Source: Geobacteraceae bacterium (GTDB lineage: Bacteria > Desulfobacterota > Desulfuromonadia > Geobacterales > Geobacteraceae). Taken from it: 34,503 bases of DNA. Within the stretch, counting starts at the first letter, position 1. The number at the start of each line of letters is the position of its first letter. The notes under the pieces were generated by a model. The model did not search any database. It was given only the letters and a program-made list of their open reading frames with translations, and was not told the origin of the DNA. The stretch spans positions 1-34,503 of the forward strand of contig JAGFXO010000005.1 of the NCBI GenBank assembly GCA_017861285.1, in the 5' to 3' direction. Shown one piece after another: positions 1 through 7,882 of the stretch. The position numbers and the translations under genes were made by a program.

Positions 1-3
1 AAG

Positions 4-33
4 CCTCCATAAAAAAAGGCCCCGACGGGGGCT
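4..33 (-). terminator. attenuator-like hairpin, T-run and Shine-Dalgarno upstream of a gene off the left edge
   Basis: Read on the minus strand, a G/C stem (5 pairs, bases 32-28 with 23-19) is followed at once by seven T residues (17-11) and then by GGAGG (8-4). A hairpin plus T-run placed directly before a ribosome binding site is the usual form of a transcriptional attenuator or riboswitch expression platform. The start codon would lie just outside the window. An AT-rich stretch near 64-75 could supply the -10 element, giving a leader of about 60-70 nt. I could not match the leader to a known riboswitch class. It could also be a simple terminator for an unseen minus-strand RNA. Confidence 0.45.
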
Positions 34-206
34 ATCCGCCACGGCCTGTTTTACCGACAAAAATAATATATAATGCTTTTTTTCGCAAGGAATAATGAGT
101 ATTTCCCCCGGAAGAAACGGGGAGGGTGTTTGTCATCGAAAATCAACCTATTGCGGAAAATTCATCGCTGAATCGTTTCATCGCTTCCCGAAGGTAAAGA
201 TGCCTC

Positions 207-236
207 ATTTGCGGTATCGAGTCGAGTATTTGCGGT
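207..236 (+). promoter_or_regulatory. direct repeat ATTTGCGGT, candidate enhancer-binding sites
   Basis: ATTTGCGGT occurs at 207-215 and again at 228-236, exactly 21 bp apart, or two helical turns. A third partial copy, ATTGCGG, lies at 150-156. They sit about 100-175 bp upstream of the start expected from the sigma-54 promoter at 311-327, the usual distance for bacterial enhancer-binding protein sites. The repeats are directly visible; their function is inferred. Confidence 0.4.
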
Positions 237-310
237 CGTAAAAACAGAACGTTGCCAACGGGTATGGCGTATGCTCCTTAAATTTCATCGAAAACTAACA
301 ATGTTGTGTC

Positions 311-327
311 TTGGCACGCTATCTGCT
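311..327 (+). promoter_or_regulatory. sigma-54 (RpoN) promoter
   Basis: The sequence TTGGCACG, four bases, then CTGCT matches the -24/-12 consensus (TGGCACG-N4-TTGCW) with a single mismatch. The invariant GG (313-314) and GC (325-326) are separated by exactly 10 bases, as required. Transcription should start near 338, giving a leader of roughly 28 nt to the ATG at 366. Such promoters need an ATP-driven enhancer-binding activator; the repeats at 207-236 are candidates for its site. Confidence 0.75.
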
Positions 328-365
328 TTACTAAAGACTCAAAATCATATCAGGAGGATGTACAA

Positions 366-614
366 ATGAAGAAAGTTCTGTCCACTATCGTTGCCGCTAT
401 CGTTGCTGTTGCTTTTGCCGGTGTTGTTTTCGCTGCTGAGCCTGCTGCCACTCCCGCCACTCCTGCCGCTCCTGCCGCTGAAGCGAAGAAAGCAGAAAAA
501 GCTCCGGCTAAGAAAACAAAGAAAGCAAAAAAAGCAAAGAAAGCTCCTGCAAAGAAAGCCGAGCCGGCAACTCCTGCTGCTCCTGCCGCTCCTGCTGCTC
601 CTGCTGCCAAGTAA
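366..614 (+). CDS. small exported Ala/Lys/Pro-rich protein
   Basis: This 82-residue protein has a clear signal peptide (Lys-Lys start, hydrophobic core, likely cut after Val-Phe-Ala at residue 23). The mature part of about 59 residues is almost entirely Ala, Lys, Pro, Thr and Glu. Pro/Ala-rich ends flank a strongly basic centre of repeated Lys-Lys-Ala units, so it should be disordered and highly positive. The ATG at 366 is chosen because CAGGAGG lies 9 bases upstream and because it begins the signal peptide; the frame is open further upstream but without a ribosome site. It stands alone, with a sigma-54 promoter in front and a strong terminator behind. A role in binding nucleic acid, polyanionic polysaccharide or the cell surface is possible but unproven. 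The gene is certain enough; the function is unknown. Confidence 0.85.
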   Translation: MKKVLSTIVAAIVAVAFAGVVFAAEPAATPATPAAPAAEAKKAEKAPAKKTKKAKKAKKAPAKKAEPATPAAPAAPAAPAAK

Positions 615-630
615 TTATTGCGAATCAGCG

Positions 631-667
631 AAAAAAAGCCGCATCCGAAAAGATGCGGCTTTTTTTT
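631..667. terminator. bidirectional rho-independent terminator
   Basis: A ten-base-pair stem (636-645 with 652-661) closes a CGAAAA loop. It has a T-run on the right (660-667) and an A-run on the left (631-637), so it can stop transcription in both directions. It lies between the convergent genes 366-614 and 666-1043 and overlaps the stop codon of the latter. Confidence 0.9.
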
Positions 668-1043
668 ATTCCTCCTGCCAGACATATGCCGGTTCGATGA
701 ACGGGTCGTAGAATCCGGGATAGGGTATAAAGAAGGTGACTATTTCACCGACCCCCGCCAGCGTACGCACCACCGTCATGCCGATACCCTTTAAAGGCCC
801 GATAAAAATCCCTTTTGCCGCACCGTCTTCCTTGGAAGTCACATAAATCTGCTTGGGAAATTCCAGCCACCCCGTGACCGCATTGGTGATGCCGCGGGCT
901 GCCTTGTTGCCCATTCCGCTAACTACCTCCTGTGCAGAACTGTCCTCGATTGATCGAAATTCATCGGCACATGCGGGAAGCACCGGCAGTGCAAGCATGA
1001 TACAAAAAAACGCCAGGGCAAATACTCTCTGTGTTCCTTTCAT
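666..1043 (-). CDS. exported TIGR04073-family (exosortase system-associated) protein
   Basis: The protein has 125 residues. It starts with a signal peptide (residues 1-26, cut after Ala-Cys-Ala). The mature part has the layout I associate with TIGR04073: Gly-Asn near the start, a Gly-Trp-Leu-Glu-Phe-Pro segment, a Gly-rich stretch (GIFIGPLKGIG), then an Arg-Thr-x-x-Gly-Val-x-Glu-Ile segment and a Phe-x-x-Pro-Tyr-Pro end. The family was named for co-occurrence with exosortase systems, but no exosortase or EpsH-like gene is seen here. AAGGA lies at a good distance before the ATG. It shares the bidirectional terminator with the convergent gene at 366-614. Its biochemical role is not known. The family call comes from pattern memory, not a profile search. 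Confidence 0.65.
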   Translation of the reverse strand: MKGTQRVFALAFFCIMLALPVLPACADEFRSIEDSSAQEVVSGMGNKAARGITNAVTGWLEFPKQIYVTSKEDGAAKGIFIGPLKGIGMTVVRTLAGVGEIVTFFIPYPGFYDPFIEPAYVWQEE

Positions 1044-1146
1044 GGCAGTATTCCTTTTAAAAGGGTGTTGTGTCTGCTTCCTTCACATAGGGACTCTCCT
1101 GATATTTCTAACATAAATACCGACGGGTAGCAAGTAACGGACCGGC

Positions 1147-3378
1147 TTAGAAAAGCATTTTCTCCACATGAAGGAAAGAATCAAATTTCTTCTTTAGCTG
1201 CTTCAGCTTGTCGATGTAGAATTCCGCATTTTCGTCAGGATGGGAAGGGTCGTATGCCGAGACGGGACGGCAGTTTTCGTATGCGGTAACTCCTTTCCCG
1301 CTTCCTGATACATAGTAGCTGATCTGGTCCCCCGCCCTGTAGGTGAATGATGATCTGAGCGCAATTTCGAACGCCGCTGACGGATTTCTTTTCCCCTGTC
1401 GCACCTTCTGCCGGTATACTTCGGGAGACTCGCCGAGGGTTTCCGTCTTGGCCAGCCAGGCGATGTCGAAGCCGTGTCCGCGCAGTTTTTGCAGATATTC
1501 GCTGTACAGCGTGTCGATTCGTTCCGGGGTATCCTGCAGAAGAAGCCGTATCATTTCTTTGAGGAATTCACGCAGGTATTTCTCCATACCCCTCGATTTC
1601 AGACCGCTTCCCTTGATGGTTATCTTTCCGTCATAGCCGAGAAGGGCATAATTTTTCATCTTATAGGAGAACATGGCCTTGTAGCGCCCGTCCATTTCCA
1701 CGTCAATACCTTCCGGCAGAGTCGCGGAAAGCTCCCGGATCAGCTTCTCTTCCTCACCTGCCTCGTGAATCGCCGGCGGCGGTATGAAATAAATTCCGTC
1801 GGTATCGATCTCCACCGGCCTGGCCCCGTTTTTCCGGAGCCATTCGAGCATGGTTTTTATGGTGTGGCGGCCGAGCCTCGTCACCTCTGCAGCCAGGGAC
1901 GGATCGGAGAAATTATGCACTGTCGTCCCGAGGTATCCGTAAAAGGAATTGATAAGTATCTTGAATGTCTGCTGCAGGGCGTTGTAATAATCCCTTTGCC
2001 CCGCGTCTCCGGTCTCCCGGGCGATCTTTTTGGCGGACAGCCTGAATTTCCTGAGATCTCTCAGCAGGGGAAGAAAGAGATCCAGGGAGTCCTTCTCCGG
2101 CCGCATTTCATGGGCAAGGAGAAGGGAAGGGTACAGGGATGCGACATCACAATGGACAATTGGGCCGACGACCCCCTCCTCGAATACATCGGCATATCCT
2201 CCTTCGAAATTTTCAGCCTTGCCTCCCGCTTTCGGAATGGCTATGGCGCTGCGCAGGTATTCCCTCAGGAAGAGCGAGTTTATTTTGGTCGCATTTCCCC
2301 TGATGATGCAGTTCTGGTATGAATAGGGAAAGATCCGTGTCTGGAGAAAATAGGGGTAGGAAAGAAGGCGGGACAGGGCAAGCGTCTCGCGCACATCATC
2401 CAGGTTATACCTTTTCAGTGATTCCGCATCCTGCAGATAAACCATGCCGATGTTTTGCCGGTCCAGATATGTCCTGTCCCTGCTCGCAAGCCCGAAATGA
2501 ACGGCCGCCGTTTTCAGCCCGTAATTCTCCAGTTCCCTGGTGCTGATATCGTACATCTGTACCAGGAAATAGGTGTCGACCACATGGCGGCCATAGATAT
2601 CCCATCGCGGATAATCGATCATTCTTTCCGCTATGGAGAAGCGGGAGGAGCGAACGCGGGGATCGCTTCCGTCCCGTCCCCAGCGAAGCCTGATGCCGTG
2701 CCGTGCCGCCCTTGCCCTTATATACTCCAGATCGAAGCGAAAGATGTTGTGCCCTTCGATGACATCCGGATCCCTTTCCCGGATGATTTCCCCAAGCCGC
2801 TCCAGCATGGCCGGTTCGCTCATTTCCCGGCCGAAAAGGACTTCCTCATATCCCTGTTCATCCATGACGGCGATCGATATGATCCTGTCTTCCTCCCTTT
2901 CCGGGTTGGAAAATTCGTAACCCTCCCGACAATATGTCTCGATGTCCAGTGCCAGCCGATGCAGCCCCTTGAAATCAAATCCCTTGAAAAGGGTTTTGCC
3001 GGTCAGAAGCAGATGCTGATGTACGGGGTCGGAGATGAACAGGTAGGGGGCTTCCGGTGAGGAGGGGGTTTTGCCGCTCTTTTTCGCGAGAAAGTCCCGG
3101 GCGTTGGCGCATTCATGCCAGTTAGCGAAGGACGCCATGAAACGGTATCCGGCCTCTCCCGTTAATGGCTTGAGCGAGATGACATGCGGGCAGTCTACCA
3201 TCAGTGACGGATGCTGCACGAGAATAAAGGGATGGAACGGGTCGTCGTGGAAGAATACGCCACGATCATCCCGCATGAAAAGACGGATAAAACGGCCGGC
3301 GAGTTCCGCGGCTACGATGCCTCGCGTTCCGTCAATGCCGAACAAAACCTTTTGATCAGCCGATAGAATTTTTTCCAT
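1147..3378 (-). CDS. family B DNA polymerase with 3'-5' exonuclease domain
   Basis: This 743-residue protein is a replicative-fold family B polymerase, comparable in length to archaeal and E. coli Pol II enzymes (about 775). The exonuclease domain is intact: Exo I Asp-Ile-Glu (145-147), Exo II Asn-x3-Phe-Asp (211-216) and Exo III Tyr-x3-Asp (324-328). The polymerase domain has motif A Asp-x2-Ser-Leu-Tyr-Pro-Ser (411-418), motif B Lys-x3-Asn-Ser-x-Tyr-Gly (473-481) and motif C Asp-Thr-Asp-Gly (525-528). The Gly after DTD, where E. coli Pol II has Ser, also occurs in Thermococcales PolB and need not impair activity. All catalytic carboxylates are present, so it should be an active proofreading polymerase, probably in repair or lesion bypass. 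It stands alone, 49 bp after the ferredoxin-like gene. No LexA box was recognised. Confidence 0.9.
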   Translation of the reverse strand: MEKILSADQKVLFGIDGTRGIVAAELAGRFIRLFMRDDRGVFFHDDPFHPFILVQHPSLMVDCPHVISLKPLTGEAGYRFMASFANWHECANARDFLAKKSGKTPSSPEAPYLFISDPVHQHLLLTGKTLFKGFDFKGLHRLALDIETYCREGYEFSNPEREEDRIISIAVMDEQGYEEVLFGREMSEPAMLERLGEIIRERDPDVIEGHNIFRFDLEYIRARAARHGIRLRWGRDGSDPRVRSSRFSIAERMIDYPRWDIYGRHVVDTYFLVQMYDISTRELENYGLKTAAVHFGLASRDRTYLDRQNIGMVYLQDAESLKRYNLDDVRETLALSRLLSYPYFLQTRIFPYSYQNCIIRGNATKINSLFLREYLRSAIAIPKAGGKAENFEGGYADVFEEGVVGPIVHCDVASLYPSLLLAHEMRPEKDSLDLFLPLLRDLRKFRLSAKKIARETGDAGQRDYYNALQQTFKILINSFYGYLGTTVHNFSDPSLAAEVTRLGRHTIKTMLEWLRKNGARPVEIDTDGIYFIPPPAIHEAGEEEKLIRELSATLPEGIDVEMDGRYKAMFSYKMKNYALLGYDGKITIKGSGLKSRGMEKYLREFLKEMIRLLLQDTPERIDTLYSEYLQKLRGHGFDIAWLAKTETLGESPEVYRQKVRQGKRNPSAAFEIALRSSFTYRAGDQISYYVSGSGKGVTAYENCRPVSAYDPSHPDENAEFYIDKLKQLKKKFDSFLHVEKMLF

Positions 3379-3427
3379 CCTTATCCTTTGTGCCGCCTAT
3401 CCTCTGCCTTCGCCTTCTGCCCTTTGC

Positions 3428-4162
3428 CTATTTTATATCCCCTCTTATGCCAATTGTCACTACCTTCAGCGGGATTTCCTTGCCGCTCGCCGCGAGCGCC
3501 TGATTTGCCGCCGTGATGATCCCACCGCAGCAGGGCACTTCCATCGCAAGCACCGTAATGCTTTTGATGGTCGAAGTGCGGAAAATCGCCGTAAGCTTGT
3601 CGATGTAAGCCTGTCCTGCGTCCGGCTGTTTCGGGCATCCCATGACTACGGCTTTCCCAGCCAGAAAATCCTGGTGGTATCCGGCATAGGCAACAGGAAC
3701 GCAGTCCGCGGTTATCAGCAGGTCCGCATCCTGGAAGTAGGGGGCATTGGGCGGCACCAGGGTAAGCTGCACGGGCCACTGGCCGAGCCGGCTTTGGACT
3801 GTGCCGGGGTCGTGCGCCGCATCCTGCAGGGAGGGTGCCGGTTTCAGGGTCATCATCCGGGAGCCGGGGCAACCTCCGCCGTGGTGGGGAGAATGATGTT
3901 TGTGTTCCGCGGCAGTGTTTACGGAGTTGTTGCGGAGTTTCTCGACCAGTTCCGCATCAAATTCGTCGGCTTCCCGTTCGATGATGCTGATGGCGTCTTT
4001 CGGGCAGTCGCCCAGACATGCTCCCAGCCCGTCGCAGAGATTGTCGGCGGAAAGCACCGCCTTGCCGTTCACGATCTTGATAGCCCCTTCCGCGCATGCG
4101 GGAACGCAAAGTCCGCAGCCGTCACATTTGTCCTGGTCAATGGATACGATTTTTCTTTTCAT
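3428..4162 (-). CDS. ferredoxin-like iron-sulfur protein with C-terminal Cys-Cys-Gly-Gly domain
   Basis: The protein has 244 residues. The N-terminus is a bacterial-type ferredoxin. The first motif is complete (Cys13, 16, 19, 23). The second reads Cys43, 49, 53 followed by Pro, with Leu46 where the second ligand would be, so it supplies one ligand fewer than a standard 2[4Fe-4S] ferredoxin. I recall this CDGLGACLGDCP variant as common to a whole family, so it is probably not damage. A His/Gly linker (about 86-96) leads to a domain with Cys residues near 145 and 167 and a Val-Pro-Cys-Cys-Gly-Gly motif near 210. That domain suggests a second redox or metal site. AAGGGAG precedes the ATG. The likely role is electron transfer or redox sensing; the partner is unknown, and the neighbouring polymerase does not obviously explain it. 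Confidence 0.75.
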   Translation of the reverse strand: MKRKIVSIDQDKCDGCGLCVPACAEGAIKIVNGKAVLSADNLCDGLGACLGDCPKDAISIIEREADEFDAELVEKLRNNSVNTAAEHKHHSPHHGGGCPGSRMMTLKPAPSLQDAAHDPGTVQSRLGQWPVQLTLVPPNAPYFQDADLLITADCVPVAYAGYHQDFLAGKAVVMGCPKQPDAGQAYIDKLTAIFRTSTIKSITVLAMEVPCCGGIITAANQALAASGKEIPLKVVTIGIRGDIK

Positions 4163-4308
4163 TGTATGCTCCCTTTCTTGCAGTCAGTCTGGAAGGTTTT
4201 CAGTTCGCCGTTCCATGGGGCAAGAATAGTGCGAAAGCAGGCTGCGGGACATGACACAGGTCAAAAATTCCGGATTTGGCATCGTCGGCGGTTGGAGGCG
4301 GTTTTGCG

Positions 4309-4331
4309 GGCCGTCACGATTGCTGACGGCC
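4309..4331. repeat. perfect 8-bp inverted repeat downstream of the EamA gene
   Basis: GGCCGTCA (4309-4316) and TGACGGCC (4324-4331) form a perfect stem with a 7-base loop, 10 bases past the stop codon of the leftward permease gene. There is no T-run after it on the minus strand, so it is not a classic intrinsic terminator. It could stabilise the 3' end of the message or be a protein site. The remainder of 4163-4341 shows no gene. Confidence 0.4.
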
Positions 4332-4341
4332 GTATTCAGGG

Positions 4342-5241
4342 CTATGTAATGTACCTGCGCTCAAGAAGACGACTGATAATTAATGGCAGGGCGACACCGA
4401 GAAATATCAGGGTGCATCCCATCCATTCCGCCGCATTGAGTCTTTCTCCAAGCAGCAGAAGCCCGCCGAGCATGCTCCAGATCGGATCGAGAGTGTAGAT
4501 CAGGCCGGCCTGGGCGGGGGTCGTGTACCGCTGATAGGTATTTTGCAGGGTAAAGCAGATAACCGTGGGAAAAACGGCGCAATACAGAAGCGCGCCTGCT
4601 GAAACGATCCCGAACGGCTGAACGGGCGGGGAGAAGAAAAAGGAAAGCGCGCCGCCGCATGCGGTTACCGTGGCAAACTGGACGAATGTCACGAGATATA
4701 TATCCTCATCCTCCAATAGTTTCGACACGGCGATGATGTGCAGCGCAATGAAAAAGGCGCAGATTGTTGACAGAAGGTCTCCCCGGTTGAATCCTTCCAC
4801 CCCTCCGCGGGCAAGCAGGAAAAGACCGGCAACCGCCAGTGACATCCCCGCGAAGGTAACCCGGCTCACTTTTTCCCGCCAGAAGACAAAGCAGGCGAGG
4901 GGAACGAAGAGGACGAACAGGTTATTGAGAAAACCGGCTCTGGAGACTGTTGTCCCGCTCACTCCCAGGACAAAGGTGGAGTTGGCCGCCGCAAGGGCAA
5001 GCCCCACGAGGATTCCGTTTCTGAGGAGCTTTCGGTTGAAGCGTGAGAACCTCCCCAGGCTGGCCATTCCCATGAGCGTGGTGGCCAGGCTAAAGCGGAG
5101 GAAGAGGAAAGTAATCGGGGGGATCTCCCGGAAACCGATCTTGTTGAAAACAAAGCTCCCGCCCCAGAGCATCGTGGTGATCACCATCCAGAATATCGCC
5201 TGCCTGTGGGTGACTGTTTTTTTCAATCCATTTGCTTGCAT
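4342..5241 (-). CDS. EamA/DMT-superfamily permease
   Basis: This 299-residue inner-membrane protein has about ten hydrophobic segments arranged as two five-helix EamA repeats, the standard plan and size of drug/metabolite transporters. Typical features are the MLWGGSFVFNKIG stretch in helix 1, a Pro/Phe-rich second helix (PPITFLFLRFSLA), and a C-terminal half with TYQRYTTPAQAGLIYTLDP followed by a helix ending in Gly-Glu-Arg-Leu. These proteins export or exchange small metabolites such as amino acids or purines; the substrate cannot be read from sequence. The ATG at 5241 is used although the ribosome site is weak, because the protein then begins with a short polar tail before helix 1. It lies 84 bp downstream of the RND exporter gene on the same strand. 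Confidence 0.88.
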   Translation of the reverse strand: MQANGLKKTVTHRQAIFWMVITTMLWGGSFVFNKIGFREIPPITFLFLRFSLATTLMGMASLGRFSRFNRKLLRNGILVGLALAAANSTFVLGVSGTTVSRAGFLNNLFVLFVPLACFVFWREKVSRVTFAGMSLAVAGLFLLARGGVEGFNRGDLLSTICAFFIALHIIAVSKLLEDEDIYLVTFVQFATVTACGGALSFFFSPPVQPFGIVSAGALLYCAVFPTVICFTLQNTYQRYTTPAQAGLIYTLDPIWSMLGGLLLLGERLNAAEWMGCTLIFLGVALPLIISRLLERRYIT

Positions 5242-5325
5242 AACCCCAACCGTAGCCGATCTATTCCCAACCTGCTTCCCCCCCGGATGGAAGCAGGACG
5301 GGAAATCCTATCCTGTGCCTGCCCG

Positions 5326-7878
5326 TCAGCAAGACGGGGCCTTTTTGCTCCGTGCCGAATACTGGAGAAGCGCCGGAAGTGTGATCAGCGCGAACAGTGC
5401 AGTGGCGCCGATGCCAAAGTTTGTTGCCCAGCCGATGGAGGCCATGGCGCCGTAATCGGTGAAAGCCAGTGAGCCGAAACCGGCAATGGTCGTCAGGGCG
5501 GAAAGGAGTACGGCGCGTCCTGACTGGACAAATTGTCTCTCCCCGCCGGCATCATTTATGCCGCGTACCCGGTGGGCGATGTGCATCCCGTAGTCGCTGC
5601 CCATGCCGAGAATGGTAACCAGGACCATGGAATTCATGAAATTAAAACGCATCCCGGTGAGTGCCATCAGACCCAGCATTGCGATGATACCGGCAATTAC
5701 CGGGAAAATTGAATGGAAAATGCCGGCGATGCTTTTGAAATGTGACAACAGCAGAAACAGGACCAGGGTTCCACCAAAAAGAAAACCCCAGAAAAAACTT
5801 TTCTTTACCGAATTGGACAGTTGACTGCTGACGAGATCGGCACTGGTTGCCCGTATTGTCGGGTCGAGCGCGGCGAGTTCGGTGAAAAAAGCTGTCTGGT
5901 CAAACTCTTTGCCCGAGTAATACAGGTAAAAGAGGAGATGGAAAGTGCCGGCATCCTGCACCAGGTGTCGCTCTATCACGCCGCTGAGCGGGGACCTTCC
6001 GAGGCGACCGACCGCATCTGCGCTGGAAACCGGGGCTCCGCTCTGCAGCTGTTCCATGCCGTGCAGCGTCTTTCGAAACGGTTCGAGGTGGAAACCGTTT
6101 TTCTCCAGCGCGCTGCGGAGAGTTGCGGCGGGGTTCCCGGCTCCAATGGCCCGGGACAGCCTGTCCCTCGTTTCACCTTCGACCTTCCGGTCATTGATTG
6201 CCCGGCCAAGCCACGAGTATGTCGCGAGCTCCCTTTTCAGTCGATATTTCTCGACCAGCGCCGCGATACGAGCGCCACGCTCCATGACCCCGTCAAGGGT
6301 GTTTCCTTCGACAGCAAGCAGCGCCTGTTTCGGACTGATGTTCAAATGTTTTTCGATCTTTTCCTGGGTCAGGAAAGCTTCGGAATGGCGGGGTTGCAGA
6401 TTCTTCAATTCTCCTTCGAAGGAAACAAAAAATGACAGCACAAAAAGGCAGGCGATGAGAACAAGCGACAGCAGGGCGATCTTCCCCGAATGCTTTCCTG
6501 TGAGGCGCCATACTGACCCAAGGGCGAAGGCGGGGAGCGGTCGATAGGATGTTGCTGGAAAATGGCGTTCGGCAAACACCAGCAGGGGAGGAAGAAAAAA
6601 AAGGGTTGCATACAGGGAAAAAATTACCCCGAGGCCGACCAGGACTCCGAGCTCGGACAGGGCGCGGACATCGGCAATGGAGAGTGCGAGGAAAGGAAAC
6701 GCGGTGGTCGTGGCCGCGGTAAAAACACCGTGCCCGGTATCGACAACCGCGCAGCGGAGGGCGTCGTCCGTATTCCTGCCGGCACTGCGTTCATGGTAAA
6801 AACGGTCGTAGAGGTGGATGGAATAATCCGTACCCAGCCCTATGATCAAGGCGGTAAATGCCAATGAGACTATATTGACGGAGGAAAGGAACAGTCCGGC
6901 GGCGCCCAGTGCCAGCACCGTCCCGTAAAGGAGAACCACCGGTATCAGAAGTGTCGGGAGGATACGGCGGTAGGTGAAATAAAAGAGCCCGAGCACAACG
7001 AACAGCGATGATACGACACAGGTGATGATATTCCGCTTCATAACCGCTTCATCGATGACGGCGCTCAAATGGGCTCCCGCGCAGGAAATCTTTACCGAAA
7101 ACCCTTTGCGTGCTTCATTGATCCCCTTTACCAGTTTCCGGGCAAATGTCATGTCGTGCACCGGCTGCGCCGGCACCGCAATCATGATCATGACCTGTCC
7201 GTCCCGCGAGAGAAAATAGGGTGAATCGGGATCGAGATCGAAGGACTGTGCGGCCCCTTTCAGGCGGGGCAGAATACGTTCGCGCAAATACAGGGGGTCG
7301 GCGGCGATAATGTCACGCATCCCCATCCCCCCCTGGCTGGCCAACTCCGTTCTGGCCCTTTTCAGGGAGCGGTCCATGGCCTGTGGGGCAAGCCTGTCGA
7401 CAAAACCATCGGCTTCTTCGGGAGAAAGAAACAGTGAGGGGCGACTGACGGCATAACCGATGAAATCGGCGAAAGCCGGGGCTTCAGCTGTTTCATAGAC
7501 ACGGTAGGTGACTTTACTGAAGGCGGGTTTGCCGTCGATCGAGAGTGCTTTCAGCCGTTCGGCGAAGGCCTCTGACTCGGGTATGATCTTTTGAGTCTCG
7601 CCCTCCAGGAGAAAGTATGCCTCCCGGGTGCTGCCTGTCCACTTCAGCGACTCGAGGAACAGCCGCAGAGGACCCGTGCTTGAGGGAAAAAGCCTGAATA
7701 TGTCTGATTCGAAGTGTACTGTCCTGATGGAGATAACTGCGAGGAACAGGATGAGCAGCGCGCAACCGATTGTCCGCAGGGGCCGCATGCGGCTTATCCG
7801 ATATATCCATTCCAGGTGGGTCTCAACGGCTGACCGGGTATATCGGGTTATTTGTACAAACTGCTTCCGGAGCGTCAT
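5326..7878 (-). CDS. RND/MMPL-family lipid-type exporter
   Basis: The protein has 850 residues from the chosen ATG. It has the two-fold RND plan: a first helix (about 36-55), a large periplasmic loop (about 56-280), five or six helices, a second periplasmic loop, then a second helix block. Each half carries the conserved RND helix-4 signature with its acidic residue: GLGTDYSIH (347-355) and a GMGSDYGMH copy near the C-terminus. The family (MMPL, HpnN and related exporters) moves lipids or other hydrophobic molecules by proton motive force. I start at 7878, not the upstream in-frame codon at 7989, because that would overlap the lipoprotein gene by about 110 bp. From 7878 the gap is 4 bp and AAGGG lies 12 bases upstream. 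Translational coupling to the lipoprotein suggests one export path. Confidence 0.88.
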   Translation of the reverse strand: MTLRKQFVQITRYTRSAVETHLEWIYRISRMRPLRTIGCALLILFLAVISIRTVHFESDIFRLFPSSTGPLRLFLESLKWTGSTREAYFLLEGETQKIIPESEAFAERLKALSIDGKPAFSKVTYRVYETAEAPAFADFIGYAVSRPSLFLSPEEADGFVDRLAPQAMDRSLKRARTELASQGGMGMRDIIAADPLYLRERILPRLKGAAQSFDLDPDSPYFLSRDGQVMIMIAVPAQPVHDMTFARKLVKGINEARKGFSVKISCAGAHLSAVIDEAVMKRNIITCVVSSLFVVLGLFYFTYRRILPTLLIPVVLLYGTVLALGAAGLFLSSVNIVSLAFTALIIGLGTDYSIHLYDRFYHERSAGRNTDDALRCAVVDTGHGVFTAATTTAFPFLALSIADVRALSELGVLVGLGVIFSLYATLFFLPPLLVFAERHFPATSYRPLPAFALGSVWRLTGKHSGKIALLSLVLIACLFVLSFFVSFEGELKNLQPRHSEAFLTQEKIEKHLNISPKQALLAVEGNTLDGVMERGARIAALVEKYRLKRELATYSWLGRAINDRKVEGETRDRLSRAIGAGNPAATLRSALEKNGFHLEPFRKTLHGMEQLQSGAPVSSADAVGRLGRSPLSGVIERHLVQDAGTFHLLFYLYYSGKEFDQTAFFTELAALDPTIRATSADLVSSQLSNSVKKSFFWGFLFGGTLVLFLLLSHFKSIAGIFHSIFPVIAGIIAMLGLMALTGMRFNFMNSMVLVTILGMGSDYGMHIAHRVRGINDAGGERQFVQSGRAVLLSALTTIAGFGSLAFTDYGAMASIGWATNFGIGATALFALITLPALLQYSARSKKAPSC

Positions 7879-7882
7879 TCCA

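Noticed and set aside
1-60. Possible c-di-GMP (GEMM) riboswitch piece because the window opens with AAGCCTCC
   Set aside because: The flanking GEMM core and second stem cannot be found on either strand; the hairpin fits a minus-strand attenuator better.
350-685. Minus-strand Ala/Gly/Phe-rich open frame of 111 residues
   Set aside because: It is the antisense of the Ala/Lys/Pro-rich gene, whose repetitive codons keep other frames open; the forward gene has promoter, ribosome site and terminator.
1474-2322. Plus-strand open frame of 282 residues
   Set aside because: It lies wholly antisense to the DNA polymerase, which has all catalytic motifs.
3381-3872. Minus-strand open frame of 163 residues
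   Set aside because: It overlaps the ferredoxin-like gene in another frame and its composition (Pro/Arg/Gly/His) is typical of a shadow frame.
5321-5346. Hairpin GCCCGTC/GACGGGGC followed by five T residues on the plus strand
   Set aside because: Both neighbouring genes run leftward, the stem overlaps the exporter stop codon, and no plus-strand transcript would use it.
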